This document shows, one piece after another, positions 13,305 to 25,393 of a DNA stretch of 64,000 nt. Within the stretch, counting starts at the first letter, position 1. Every line of letters begins with the position of its first letter. Origin of the DNA: Sialis fuliginosa (Eukaryota > Arthropoda > Insecta > Megaloptera > Sialidae); contig OY540817.1 in the NCBI GenBank assembly GCA_961205875.1, forward strand, positions 6,235,001-6,299,000, in the 5' to 3' direction. Position numbers and translations under genes: made by a program. The notes below the pieces were generated by a model that made no database searches, was not told where the DNA came from, and saw only the letters and a program-made list of their open reading frames with translations.

Positions 13305-13835
13305 TTTTGGTTGCGACAACCTTTCTTACAAGGGGAACCCTTGAACTTGTTCTTTCCGATTTTCTTCATATTGAAATATGTTGTAGAGGGGGGTTTCCTA
13401 ATAACACCTATACCCGGTTTTGGGCGTAGACGGGTAATAGTTTAGAAGATATGATCCAAATAGTTTTTAATGCTGCATATATACTATGCTTATTTCTACA
13501 GTTTTAACAAACATTTTGAAAAATAAACATTGAAAATAATTTCATAAGATATTTTACAGAAGGTCTATATATTTAAATAATGTTACTGTGTGCAATTAAA
13601 ACGCGTAGGTCTATTATCATTACCGCTAGGCCAACAGACGCTTATGTCTACAGTTTTACCAAATAGGTATATATACAGCATTAAAAAATATTTTGGATCA
13701 TATCTTCTAAACTATTACCCGTCTACGCCCAAAACTGGGTATAGGTGTTATCAGGGAACCCCTCTCTATAACATATTTCAATATGAAGAAAATCGGAAAG
13801 AACAAGTTCAAGGGTTCCCCTTGTTAGAAAAAGAG
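13305..13835. repeat. foldback: ~150-bp inverted arms with ~230-bp spacer
   Basis: The left arm, 13310-13460, reads (in part) GGGTAATAGTTTAGAAGATA. The right arm, 13690-13832, is its reverse complement with few differences (TATCTTCTAAACTATTACCC). The outermost shared text is ACAAGGGGAACCCTTGAACTTG. Partial similarity continues into the spacer (ATGCTGCATATATA versus TATATATACAGCAT). Probably a foldback or MITE-type element. The reading frames over the arms are incidental. Confidence 0.75.
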
Positions 13836-14256
13836 ATAGATTAGCTACGTGCAATATATAAGGCATCTCACATGCTTACTTTAAATGCGTTTATCTCGAA
13901 ACGTCGTTTTTCAAAACGTTGGAAGATTTTAAACAAAGAGTTTTCAAGTTATCCATCTCAAATTTTGACACATTATTCTTTACGCCATTTCTTAACTTCG
14001 TACGGAAGCTTTTTTTTATTTGAAAATTTAACATTTTTTTTAACGAAATCTGTCGAAAAAAAGACCCAACTCATCGAAAAAAAAATCTCCCGTACGCCTC
14101 TACAGTATTTCACACTGATTAATAATCTTTTTGATTTTTTTCTTTAATACAATTTTTGGATGAGTAGAACTCTCCGTCACCAGGCGCCTTTTTAGGTATT
14201 ATTTTATAGTGGCAAAAGAAAATTAGGCAAAAAATAAAATTAAAACATTAAAAAAA

Positions 14257-15009
14257 CATCTGATAAGTAAATGCACAGTGCTTCCTCGTGCTAAATTCAC
14301 CAAAGGTAGTTAATTATTCAACAATTTAAATAAAAACCGATAGTGTTTATATAAATTGCCTGGAATTGGTTAACCATTTAATTTTTATACAATTTTACTA
14401 AAAAATATTATTTTTCTTAAAACGCACCTGAATATTTTTTCATATATTTTTAATTTTTTGACAATTTCAATCTAAATCTTAATTTATGCAAATGGCAAAA
14501 TGACATTTAAAACGTCAAAATGACATTTAATATATCCAAGCAAATATCAAACACGAATTTTTAAAATTAATTGAGATAAATCTATGTGAGGGAATATTTT
14601 GCAACAAACGTTGTAGACCCATATTATAGGAAATTTAATGCTCTACAAAAATTATTCTATAAAATTTTCTCGTAACATGTGTCGTTCTTGAGATATCTTG
14701 AAAAATACATATTTTGGGGTGTCACCCCTCCCCCTTATACACGATTTTGAAATAGGACCGTCCTCAAGCCAGATCCAATCATCCGACCAAGTTTCAACAA
14801 TATCGGTTCAGTGGTTCATGAGTTATGCGTGTGGCAAGGATTCAGGGGACAGACGGACGGACACACAGACATACACGGAACGAAAAGTGTTTTCCTTGAC
14901 GTGAACGGATAAATAAATTTAAAATTTTGAAATCGGAGAATATTTTTTTTGTCTCAATCTGAAACGATCACAAAGCTTCTCGTATCTTCGATATTGCGAG
15001 GAAGCAATA
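14257..15009 (+). mobile_element. dispersed repeat family C, longest copy
   Basis: Runs from CATCTGATAAGTAAATGCAC to the hairpin-forming end CTTCTCGTATCTTCGATATTGCGAGGAAGCAA. Shared with 22463-23131 (reverse), 49613-49987 (reverse, partial), 54573-55173 (forward) and 59205-59480 (reverse, partial). The interior contains repeated ATGACATTTA/ACGTCAAA tracts and a GACAGACGGACGGACAC microsatellite. Ends are consistent between copies, but I could not see a TSD or assign a class. Confidence 0.65.
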
Positions 15010-15111
15010 TATTTATGTACATTTTAATAAACGAAAAAAAAATGGGACTGATTATCGAATTTTTTTCAGTAAAAAAAATCATGAAAATCAGAAATTTCAT
15101 GCCTGTCACAA

Positions 15112-15494
15112 CAGTGGCGTAGTAAGAAAAATTTTCGGGGGGGGGGGGGGGGGTTAAGCTCGGGGCTCCGAAAATATACGAAATTATTTTACAATTTTTA
15201 ATCAAATCATCTAAAAATTTTATCTTTCTTATGACTAAAAAAAAAAAGGTCACAATTTTTTTTTAGTCATGTTTGCAGTTAAATATATTCATTCATTTCA
15301 AAATTATTATAATTATTTCGCATACTTTAAGAACATTAAATATTTCGGGGGGGGGGGGGGGGGGGGGTTATAATCACAAAAAAGGTCATTCAATTCAAAA
15401 TTGTAATAATAATTTCATTTATTTAAAAAACATAAAATATTTAGGGGGGGGGGGGGGTTTCGACCCCAAAACCCCCCCCGTTCCTACGCCACTG
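15112..15494. mobile_element. hAT-like MITE with three G-tract modules and perfect TSD
   Basis: The ends are CAGTGGCGTAG and CTACGCCACTG, flanked by a perfect 8-bp duplication TGTCACAA (15104-15111; 15495-15502). The interior contains three long G runs (near 15138, 15347 and 15446). The last two each follow a similar module of about 90 bp (AAATATTTCGGGG / AAATATTTAGGGG), suggesting internal duplication of the G-tract end. Confidence 0.88.
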
Positions 15495-16340
15495 TGTCAC
15501 AATGGAAAGGTCCCTTAAACAGCTACATGTGAACTTCTATTGATTATAGATCAAATATAATTTTTCCAAATTGAATTTACTTCAATGTCATGGTCACATT
15601 TATAAAGAAACCTTGAATAAACAGCACGTTTGTAAGACTATCGTATACAAGGGTGAGCACAAACTATCCCATTGTTACCCCCTCAACGACCCTACTGTGA
15701 CAGGTAGGGTGATTCATAGTATTTACGTGTCTGTATTCATTATTTATATATATAACATATTTTGTGTTTTGTGTTACACGCACTAAAATGGCGCGGGGAG
15801 GGGAGGAAATTAGAATACAACATTTAAGTGTGTGTGGTGTATAAAATATAAAATATACAGACTATTTTCACCTTGATGTCTGTGTGTCTGTCTGTCTCGG
15901 AAACGGATGTTTGAATTTTTCGAATTATATTTAAAACGGGCTGAACTACAAAAAAATGTTGCAGAGAATTTAAGTAGCTATAATTTATGTCCCATTCAAT
16001 TTTTTCTATCTTTTAAAAATTATCCAGAAATATTTCTTTTATACTCTTATGGTATTTATTATGTATATGAAAGTTCCATAGCAGCATTTTTCATTTAATT
16101 ATACTCCACAAGATGAAAAGGAATTTAAAAACTCTAATATTACGCTACATAAGATATTGTTTACACAAAACTTTTCATAAAGAAGATGAAATCTTATTAA
16201 TTTTATGATTTTATATTGAAAAACATTGATTTTACGGATAAATGTATAAATATTTTGCTTCTTTAAAAAATATTGTTTATTGTTTCTAAAAACATTTAAT
16301 ATAGAATGAATGATAGGTATTAATCAATTTAATTGATAAG

Positions 16341-16632
16341 CAGGGCCGTAACTAGAAGCTCGGGGGCCCCGGGGCAAGAGGTGACCGAGGACCCCCCAGA
16401 ATATGCAAAAGGAAAAATTAAAGACTTTTTTTAATTTTTTTATCATAGCTAACAAACTGTACCTACTCTACTACTTATTAGTAAAAAAAAGTCATTTAAT
16501 TCAAAATTAGTAATAATTGAAGATCTTTTTTTACACAATTTTTCCTACTTACAATTTTTACGCTACGGGGGATCCCTAACCTAGGGGGCCCCGGGGCACT
16601 GCCTCAGCTGCCCCGGTGGTAATACGGCCCTG
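16341..16632. mobile_element. hAT-like MITE (CAGGGCCGTAACTAG ends)
   Basis: The ends are CAGGGCCGTAACTAGA and TACGGCCCTG. The flanks TTGATAAG and TTGGTAAG match at 7 of 8. GGGGCCCCGGGGCA subterminal blocks are present at both ends. Confidence 0.85.
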
Positions 16633-17166
16633 TTGGTAAGAGGTTACATAGCAGTCTAAAAACATTTATATTTATATCACATAAAAGCAGTACCATCGGA
16701 AATATATTTATTTTTATTATAAATTTTTTGGATATATTACTTTTTACGTAACTAATAATTGTAGAGTAATAAATAAAACGCCAATAAGTAGCGTATTTAG
16801 TCCCATTTCTAATACACCTAATTTCAACCCTCCATCCCTCAAACCTAAAATACTGTAGCATAAAAATGTTTCACTAGTATTTTTCTTCCTTTCCTGTCTT
16901 AACTTTAACTAAACAAAATTAAAAATATAATAATTAAATTAAATGGTTATATAATTTATAAATATATTGTATATCGTTATGTATGCATAAACTTCTTATG
17001 TATGAATGTGTGTGTAAATAATCCTGGACATTAGATCGCAAACACGTAAACATGAGTTCTTTAAATGATTAACATGATATCCATCCTTTTCTACAAAAAT
17101 ACTACAGACCTTCAAGGCTTCCTTTTTTTTGAAGCGAAAGTTATATACATTAATATACATATACGG

Positions 17167-17977
17167 CAGGGCCGTAACTAGAGGTTCGGGGGCTTCGGGC
17201 CAGCAGGTGAACGAGGGAGCCCCCCCCTTTTTTTGAACAATTTTGAAGTATGTGACTATTTTCGAAAAAATACATTTTTTAATAAAAATGTGAATCTTTC
17301 AAATTTTAATTATTAATATTTTTTGTAAACAATGAAAACTACATCAGTAAATACGTTTTTTGGAAAAACAAACAATAATTTCTCATATCTAGCTGCATAA
17401 AACTCGATTTGTGCAGTCATATTAACGAAAACGTTTTTGTACCTTGTTGAAAAAACGACCATTTTTACGGTTTTTCGTGTGTGATTTTTTTAAAATATCT
17501 CCGATTCTATTGGCCGGATTGCAAAAATAAAAAAATTCATGTTATGAATTTCCCTATAAAACAATTTTTTTAAAATCTTATAATTTTATTACAGAACCTA
17601 TTTACAACGACCAATAAAGTCCATTATAATAAAATTTTGGGGAAAGATATTCCTTATGATTATAAATATGTAAGTGTCACAAGTTCCAAATCAAAATGGC
17701 TAAAAAACACATTTAAAAATAAAAATTGACTCGTTGATATCTTTCGGGCAATAAATTCTTTTTTTATAAATTTTTTATGTGTACAATGCGATGGCACTAA
17801 AGATAATTCTATAAATGTATTAAATAATTTATTTTTTTAGTTTTTGTTTTTGAAAAATTTTCTCCGTATTGAATCAAAATGAGTTTAACTCAAAACTTTT
17901 TAAATCCGATTTCGTAAAAAATACCTTACTTTTTCGGGGGCACAGCCTCGGCTGCCCCGGTGGTAGTTACGGCCCTG
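17167..17977. mobile_element. hAT-like MITE, longer copy of the CAGGGCCGTAACTAG family
   Basis: The ends are CAGGGCCGTAACTAGAGG and TAGTTACGGCCCTG. The flanks ATATACGG and ATATACAG match at 7 of 8. It shares AT-rich interior blocks with 6808-7532 (TGTTTTTGAAAAATTTTCTC), while 16341-16632 is a shortened relative. Confidence 0.85.
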
Positions 17978-18955
17978 ATATACAGCCATTTAAAAATGTT
18001 ACGTAGTTTGTTTCTTTAGCCAATTAGATTACAAGTGACTATGAGGATGCCCCATCCTTGGAATAGGTAACACATCATTGTCTTGCTGCGGTTTATTTAT
18101 ATAAAAAAACACACAAGGTGCGGTTCCTGATGTTTGATAACAAGCTATTGAGAAATGTCGATATACATACGTATAGATGCGATGCAATAATGTATATTTG
18201 CGTGTCTTGAATCGACATTTTGCTTTAGGCTCACTGTTTCTTAGTATAAGGTTATTTTTTGTATTCTATTATATTTTATTCTATAAAAAACTTAAAAATA
18301 TAATAAAGCTGACGTAAAAGATACATAATAATTAAATTTTGTGAAGTCCGTTGGTTTTATTTTTAAAATAATTAAAAAGATTAAAATTCATTAATTATTT
18401 AAACTAATGCGTAACGTCACTCCATTTTTGGGCAATAAATCTGCATCAAATCATTTTTTGTGTTATTTTTAACAGAATTATCGATAATTTGAACGTATTT
18501 TTCATCAATAAAATCATTTTTTTATTAAATTTTATTTATACCCATTAAAATTGCAGACTTTCTTTTTTCAATGATATTTTTGTATTTTCAATAACTGCAT
18601 CCATTTGAAAATAACAGCTGATTAATTTCAACACTTTCCCGTGGAACATTCTGTACATATAATTTTTCGGTGAAAAATCCGTCAGTACTTTATATTTATT
18701 TTTTAACGCTATGCATGCTAAAGCATAATTTACTACAATGAATTCTAAAAAGTAATATACTTGTTACACATAAATTAAGCGGGTTACTGAACAAAACTGT
18801 CAAAAACGATTGATAATAATAAACACAGACAATTTTTTATATGGTACAAAGTTTATTCATACATATTTAGTTATAGATATTTTTATTTACTTTTATTTAA
18901 GTATGCAGCCAAATCTATAGTTAAATGAATGTACTAGGCTTTCACACGAGACGAT

Positions 18956-19947
18956 CAGGGCCGGATTAACAACGTAGCAGGAGTAGCAAATGCTACGGGC
19001 CCCGCGTTTCTGGGGGCCCTGCGACTTAGAGGAAAAATATCTCTTATTGGACTTATGTAACACTTACCGTCCAATGGTTGATACGGGGTGTCCAAATCTA
19101 CAGTAATTAATAATTTAAATTTAGGGTTTCCGATCTCGATTCGATTTAATCGAAAAATCGATTTTTGAATCTCCGATCTTTGATTTTTTTAATCGATTTT
19201 TCTAAATTTGCTCAAATAAAATCAAGAAAATTTTGTTTGTAAAAGTTTTATTATACACACCTCAAAAAAAATAAGGGATAATTAAAAAAAGGCAAATCAA
19301 AAAATTCAAATTTTCAAACAGTTATATTTCCGCGAAAATTCATTTGATTTGCATGTTCCAAAGCACATTAAAAGTTTGCGCTTTCTAATTTTTGAATAAA
19401 AATTTCAACAAATTTTATCATCCCTTTCCGTTCTTTGCCAAGGGTTAAAAGAGTTCAAAAAAATATCCCTGAATTTTTTATTAACTTATCAATTTTTTTA
19501 AGGATTGTATATTCTAAATCAAGTCAGTCAGCGGCGTAGTTAGGGGGTGGGTAGAGGGACGGGGCGGCCCGACCCATGTGCCAACCTGCTCTATGTCTAT
19601 GGTATAATATTTACCTCTTTTTTGGTTATTTAAAGCTTCCAATGGGAAAAATGTCTAATAAATTGAGTGAAATAACTTTTTTATTATTGATAGTCTATAT
19701 ATAGGTGATGACCATCCAATTTATTTAAAAAATAGATCCCACTGATATTTTTATGTTATTAAAAATTCACAGGGGGTGACGTCCGCTTAATGTGCAAAAA
19801 AAATCCTATTGACTTTTTCTTCGGGGGAGTGGGTGAAGCTATCGATTTACTCCCCGAGTTTCACCCCCCCCCCCTCCCCCCACGTCACTGCCATGGGCCT
19901 CTTTATAATATTTACTACGGGCCCCGCGCTTGCTTAATCCGGCACTG
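18956..19947. mobile_element. hAT-like element with perfect 8-bp TSD GAGACGAT
   Basis: The ends read CAGGGCCGGATTAAC and TTAATCCGGCACTG. GAGACGAT is repeated exactly on both sides (18948-18955; 19948-19955). A GGGCCCCGCG block recurs near both ends. A second, CAGCGGCGTAG-ended element lies inside at 19529-19890. Confidence 0.88.
19529..19890. mobile_element. nested CAGCGGCGTAG...CACGTCACTG MITE
   Basis: Degenerate TIRs of the CAGTGGCG type, with G- and C-rich subterminal tracts. No clear TSD. It sits inside 18956-19947. Confidence 0.55.
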
Positions 19948-20207
19948 GAGACGATACAAGATTATGTTTAACAATAAGTAAGTCTCACAGTGGCGTAACC
20001 AGCCGGTGGTGGGACCTGCCCCCTTCGCAGTGTTGTAACCAATAAGGGGCCAGATATATAAGTTATATTTTAATTTCCTCCCATAAAAAATTGTCCTACC
20101 CCAAACAAATCTTCGCTACGCAGATAGATAGATAAAGGGAGGGTGCAGCGAGGCTCCTGTACTTAGGCCGCTAGGGCCCATTGTGCCCCCTTGAAATTAC
20201 CAAGACT

Positions 20208-20489
20208 TCATTCTTTGAACAGGTCCGTTGCTTCCGCGAAGGAAAGAATCCTGTTCATCGGTATGTCTTGAATGTCTCTCGGCTCATAAAAAGGGGAACC
20301 AAGGTGTTTGTTCCTTATTTCAGCAAGTGCTGTGCAAATGCAAAGAACGTGTTCAGAAGTTTCCTCCTGTGTTCGACATTTCCTACACTGTGGGTTAGGC
20401 GCTATGCCTATAGTGTGGAGATGACTGTTCGTTCGCCCGTGACCTGTTAGGAGGCCCGTAACGATTTTGAGCTGTCTTTTGAAGTATCG
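20208..20489 (-). pseudogene. 5'-truncated non-LTR retrotransposon, ORF2 C-terminal tail (R1/Jockey/Loa-like)
   Basis: The minus strand encodes about 93 uninterrupted residues ending in TGA. They include the CRKCRTQEETSEHVLCIC zinc-knuckle-like segment (C-x2-C-x9-H-x4-C), preceded by a GLLTGHGRTNSHLHTIGIA block and followed by ALAEIRNKHLG. This is the region after the RNase H domain in insect R1/Jockey/Loa-clade elements. The reading frame starts abruptly, as expected for 5' truncation. On the minus strand the stop is followed by about 100 bp of 3' UTR and a TATC-type simple repeat (20122-20137). The plus-strand frame over the same bases is a shadow. Confidence 0.85.
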
Positions 20490-20819
20490 TCAAGTCAAAA
20501 TAATTTTTGTTAATAAAAAAACTTTATTAATATATATGTATGTATTATATTAATTTGATAGAAGTTTTAGTTTGTTGCGCATTTGCACTTGTATGTGAAA
20601 ATAAATAATGGGAAAAGTAAATTGTGTTTTGTAATAATTCAATATTTATCAATAGACTTTTACAATTAGTTAAAATTGCATAGAAGTAAGAATAGAACAA
20701 TAGACCTTGTATACTTTATTCCAAAGATACACTTCTTAACATGTTAACATTTATTACAATGTTTTAAAATAGGTATATGTATAAATCCACACATTAATGT
20801 TTAAAAATATTAACCAAAA

Positions 20820-21690
20820 TCAATAAAACAGGTTTTTAGTTTCGTATTTACACGCTAGATGTGTGCACCAAAAAAGTATAACCTATATCACGTACAAATA
20901 TCACAAACCCATTTTTAGGGTTCCGAAGAAACCCTCTCACTTTGTCCTTTTCACTCAAAGCTAAATAGCTCGTAAACTATATAAGCTAGAAACTTGAAAT
21001 TTTTACCGAACATGTAAAATGATGCCCTCTAGTAAAAGATATTAAAATTTATTGAAAAAAAATTCAGGAAGGGCAATAAGAAGCTAAAGCTAGGTAAAAA
21101 AAAATTTATACCAAGACATGTGGCACGTTAAAATGTGTAACTAAACAAGCGGAATTTGATCCTTTTTATAATTTTTTTCTAAACCAAAAATGGGGCCTGC
21201 AGGGGGATTTAAAGCAAATCAAAAAAAATAATTGTATATCAATGGCGCCACCAGGAGGCTAAAAGCAGTATTTTATTTTGTCCCTCAAAAAATCTGAAAA
21301 ATTTTTGGTAATGAGACTTTGGTGGGACTACCAACGACTAATACTAAAGTCAACTATATAATTTTAAATTTTTGAATAATAGGGAGATGCGTCATAGAAT
21401 TTTTTATTTTTATTTTCATATCTAGGCATGTGGGATGTCAAAATGTACATCTCAATTAGTAGAATATGGCGCCTGTAAGTGGTTCCAAACATTTCACGTA
21501 GTACGTACTTCGGAACTCTTATGGCATACACTCGTGTATGTCTTGCCCGAATTATTTTATCTAATATTTCGGGACACAAAGTAGCCTATACCCTTCCTCA
21601 GGATACAAGTTATCTATCTGCCAAATTTCATCAAGATTGGTAATAAACAGACAGACAGATAGACAGATACTCTTTCGCATTTATAATATT
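20820..21690 (-). mobile_element. Helitron-like (family B) copy split by a GGGTTCCGAAG-ended insertion
   Basis: The outer parts (20820-20915 and about 21505-21690) are family B Helitron sequence, ending on plus with ATTTATAATATTAGTA. The middle, about 20918-21515, begins AGGGTTCCGAAG and ends CTTCGGAACTCT, an apparent short TIR pair. It appears to have inserted in the Helitron. The true CTAG end is not present. Confidence 0.5.
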
Positions 21691-22462
21691 AGTATTTATG
21701 GAACATTATTTACATAGAAAACAAAATATTTTATGAAATACCACCATTTTCGTCATTCATTATTAAAATAAATATATTTTAATATTTTGTTTGCTAGTAT
21801 TACTATTATTAAACATAAAAAAACTGGTTTGAGTAAAATAAATGACACAAAACGTGCTGTCATAAAATTTAATAGAAATCTCCTAAAATAGAACTGAGAG
21901 CATACTATTATAATGCAGTAGAACCTCGTTCAAGAGAAACGACTAATAGAGGTTTTACTGAACTTTTAAAATTGGCTGAATATTAAATTGTTTATTATTA
22001 ATAGCAAAGTGTAATTTGATTTAAAAATGTACTTGTATTTTAGAATTTCATACGATTCGTAAAATAATTAAAACCTGGCTAATATGTATTGAAGTCACTT
22101 GGGGGTAATTTGAACGTATAAAACCACTTGTTCATACTATCTGGAGCAGGAAAAATTATAAATCTATAGTTATCAGTGTCGGATTAAAGTTCATTCATGT
22201 AAAAATTTTTTTTTTATACTTTGCAGCTTTTTTTATGAAAAACGTCGATAACTTAGTTGTGGCGCGCCAGACCGAATAATTGTATTAAAAAAAAGTTTGC
22301 ATCGGTCGCCCGCCTCTACCCCACTTATCAAACGTTGTATATTTTTAAACTTTTCGTTGAATATTTAAGAATTTTCCTGAAGTATTTAACATTTTCTAGC
22401 TTTTCCAATTTTTTATACGACTACCTTTTATTTAAAACTATCAAAAAATTGAATGACAATTT

Positions 22463-23131
22463 TGCTTCTCGCAATATCGAAGATACGAGAAGCTTTGTGA
22501 TCGTTTTAGATTGAAACCAAAAAAATGTTCTCCGATTTCAAAATTTTAAATTGATCTTTCCGTTTCACGTCAAGACAAACTCTTTTCGCTCCGTGTCTGT
22601 CTGTCTGTCTGTCCGTCCGTGTGTCCGTGTATCCGTCCGTCAGTCCCCTAAATCCTTGTCACACGCATAACTCATGAACCACTGAACTGATACTATTGAA
22701 ACTTGGTCGGATGGTTGGGTCTGGCTTGAGGACGGTCCCATTTCAAAATCATCAAAATCGTGTGTAAGTGGGAGAGGTGACATCCCAAAATATAATTTTT
22801 TTAAAATATCTCAAGAACGACAAATGTTACGTGAAAATTTTATAGAATCTTTTTTGTAGAGCATTAAATTTTCTATAATATGGGTCTACAACGTTTGTTG
22901 TAAAATACTCCCTTACAAAGATTTATCTCAATTTATTTAAAAAAAATCGTGTTTTGTTTTTCCAAATTGATATTTGCTTGAATATATTAAACGTCATTTT
23001 GACGTTTAAAATGTCATTTTGACGTTTGCATAACTTTATAACGGTTTTTATTTAAATTGTTCAATAATTAACTACCTTTGGTGAATTTAGTACGAGGAAG
23101 CACTGTGCATTTACTTGGCAGATGTTTTTTT
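22463..23131 (-). mobile_element. dispersed repeat family C, reverse copy
   Basis: Reverse complement of 14257-15009, from TTGCTTCTCGCAATATCG to GGCAGATGTTTTTT. Contains an expanded GTCTGTCTGTCTGTCCGTCC microsatellite. Confidence 0.65.
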
Positions 23132-23803
23132 TTATAAATACATTTTCACTTTTAAACTGCAACATTTGTCTGTCTGTATGTCCACTTATAATTCGAGACC
23201 GCTAATCCGATTTGCATGCAACGTTACTGGTTAAGATTTAGTTTTAAAGTTTGATTGAAATAGTCCTTGCGAGCAAAATCCAATTGAAAAAGACGTAAAT
23301 TTTAAATTCATTTCATCCACGGTCGCATGGGGTCCTTCAGCTTGTGCAAAGTTTCAGAACCACTGGTATATAAACTGTCAAATGTTTATTAATACACGTT
23401 TCATAAGATGCAACCTACCGGGATCAAAATCTAAGAGTCTAAAATTATATCTGTATTTTTTTTATTACATAAATAATATTTTTTATTTATCGCAGTAATT
23501 ATCTCAAGTATGCTAGAACTTGACCGTTTGACATTTCAACATTGACATTGTGTGTAAGTGTGTACATGAATGCCATGTTTGTGTGTATGTATTTTTTCAT
23601 TAAACGATGTGATATGTGATTCATCGCTGTCATTCAGTTTCCTGTTCTTTGCGAGAGTTTTTGACAAGTGCGTGTGTGTGTGGATACCACAATATGAACA
23701 TTGACACTGCGGGCAATGTGCGTTCAATTATAACCCCCCTTATTTTGTATTATTTAAACCAGTGTCTCTTAAACTAAATAGTCGGGACTCGTTTAGGTAA
23801 ATA

Positions 23804-24476
23804 CGGAGAGTCTGGGGGTCCTCTGTCAAAAACTATGAAAATCACGTGTTGATGTGTTAGAATAGAGTAGAGTATGTTGTATCTATGTTAATATATTATT
23901 TAGATTTTATTTTGTTTTGTTTTCTTCGAGGTTTTAGGTCATTAAAACAGTTATACGAGCTATAACATTATTTATTTAAACGTTCATAATGAACTACATG
24001 AGAAATGCTGAAAATTCTCTGATTGTTGTACAATAATGTATGATTGTTTTCTAATTAGTAGATTGTTTTGTTTTTCTTTTTCATTTACTGAAGAAGTCTA
24101 AAATGATGAAACGTTTAAATAAATAATGTTATAGCTCGTATAACTGTTTTAATGACCTAAAACCTCGAAGAAAACAAAACAAAATAAAATCTAAAATGGT
24201 CATTTTCTTAAATTCTCAATATATTATTTAGTGCATAAACAGAAATTCATAAACCTAACCTAACCCTACCTGAAAACGAACCAATCTATCTGGACTACTC
24301 TAACTTAAACTAAATAATTAAATATAACACAGCTAAACGTGGCCAGTCGTTTTATAAAATGTGTGATTTATAAAAGTTGTTAACACTGATCTAGTCACGC
24401 ATGCGCGTCAACCCTATTCTGAATAACTATATAGGTGATTTTTCACAAATCTGACAGAGGACCCCCAGACTCTCCG
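23804..24476. mobile_element. TA-flanked MITE containing a near-perfect palindrome
   Basis: The ends read CGGAGAGTCTGGGGGTCCTC and GAGGACCCCCAGACTCTCCG, each flanked by TA (23802-23803; 24477-24478). Inside, 23901-23983 and 24107-24196 are near-exact inverted repeats (TATAACATTATTTATTTAAA on both strands). Confidence 0.88.
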
Positions 24477-25393
24477 TATTAGCCCTCGTTTATTCTAAAT
24501 CTCGTTTATCTGAAATGCCGAGTTTCGTATATTTGTAATTCTTTCTCCTTCTTCACCTCCCACCATTCTCGAGTCTCGAGTCATGCACAGAAAAAAAACC
24601 TCGATCTTATTGATAATTTGAGATGGAAAAAAGCTTAACAAATTTATCTTGTTAATATGACAATATTTTCGCAATATGATAGTAAAAAAAATTCTTATTG
24701 ACAGTATTTTATTCTTGTGAAAAATATATATTCATGTTTATCTAAAAATGTATTCATTTGTCAAATTAGTAAACAATTTATGACACCAACAAATAAAATT
24801 TTCTAATATATTAAACAGAATGGTTGTATTAAGAAATATTTATCAATGAGAATATTTTTTAGACTGAAAGTGCAATTTTTAATATGATAAATTCAGTGAT
24901 GTCATTTACCATGGATATTATTTATATTACAAAAAGAACATTTTCAAAACGATAAAAAATTATAATTTAGAAAATCTTCTTTACTACATATTAAGAAATA
25001 ATCAAAATGAAAATGTATTTGATTATTAACAATAAAATATTTGTAACACCGACAATTTTGTACTCTGAACCAATAGTTTCACGTCGAATTGATGCGTCAT
25101 TCTGTTGAACATTTTACAAGTGATAGCGTCGTAAAAGTTGGTGCATAAACGTACTTATAATTAATATATTCTGTGAGTGAAATACTGAAATATATGTATA
25201 TAATTATTCAATGACTTGTTGGTAAGTTAAGATTTTTTTAATATATTTATTATGTTCAAGAAATGATATTGATTTAGGCTCAAGAATAAAGTTTGAATAT
25301 TTTTTGTCGCAATGGCAGCAGTCTGAAAACAAATATTAATGATGTACCTGTTTCGTTAGGAAACAAATGCAATGAATCACACCAAGAAGTGAA

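Noticed and set aside
14954..15253. Shared peptide RNIEDTRSFVIV in three frames (also near 22460 and 55170), suggesting a protein family
   Set aside because: The shared peptide is the translation of the hairpin end of non-coding repeat family C. The rest of the frames differ.
20181..20450. Plus-strand 89-codon reading frame
   Set aside because: It is the antisense shadow of the minus-strand LINE ORF2 tail at 20208-20489, which has the recognisable zinc-knuckle pattern.
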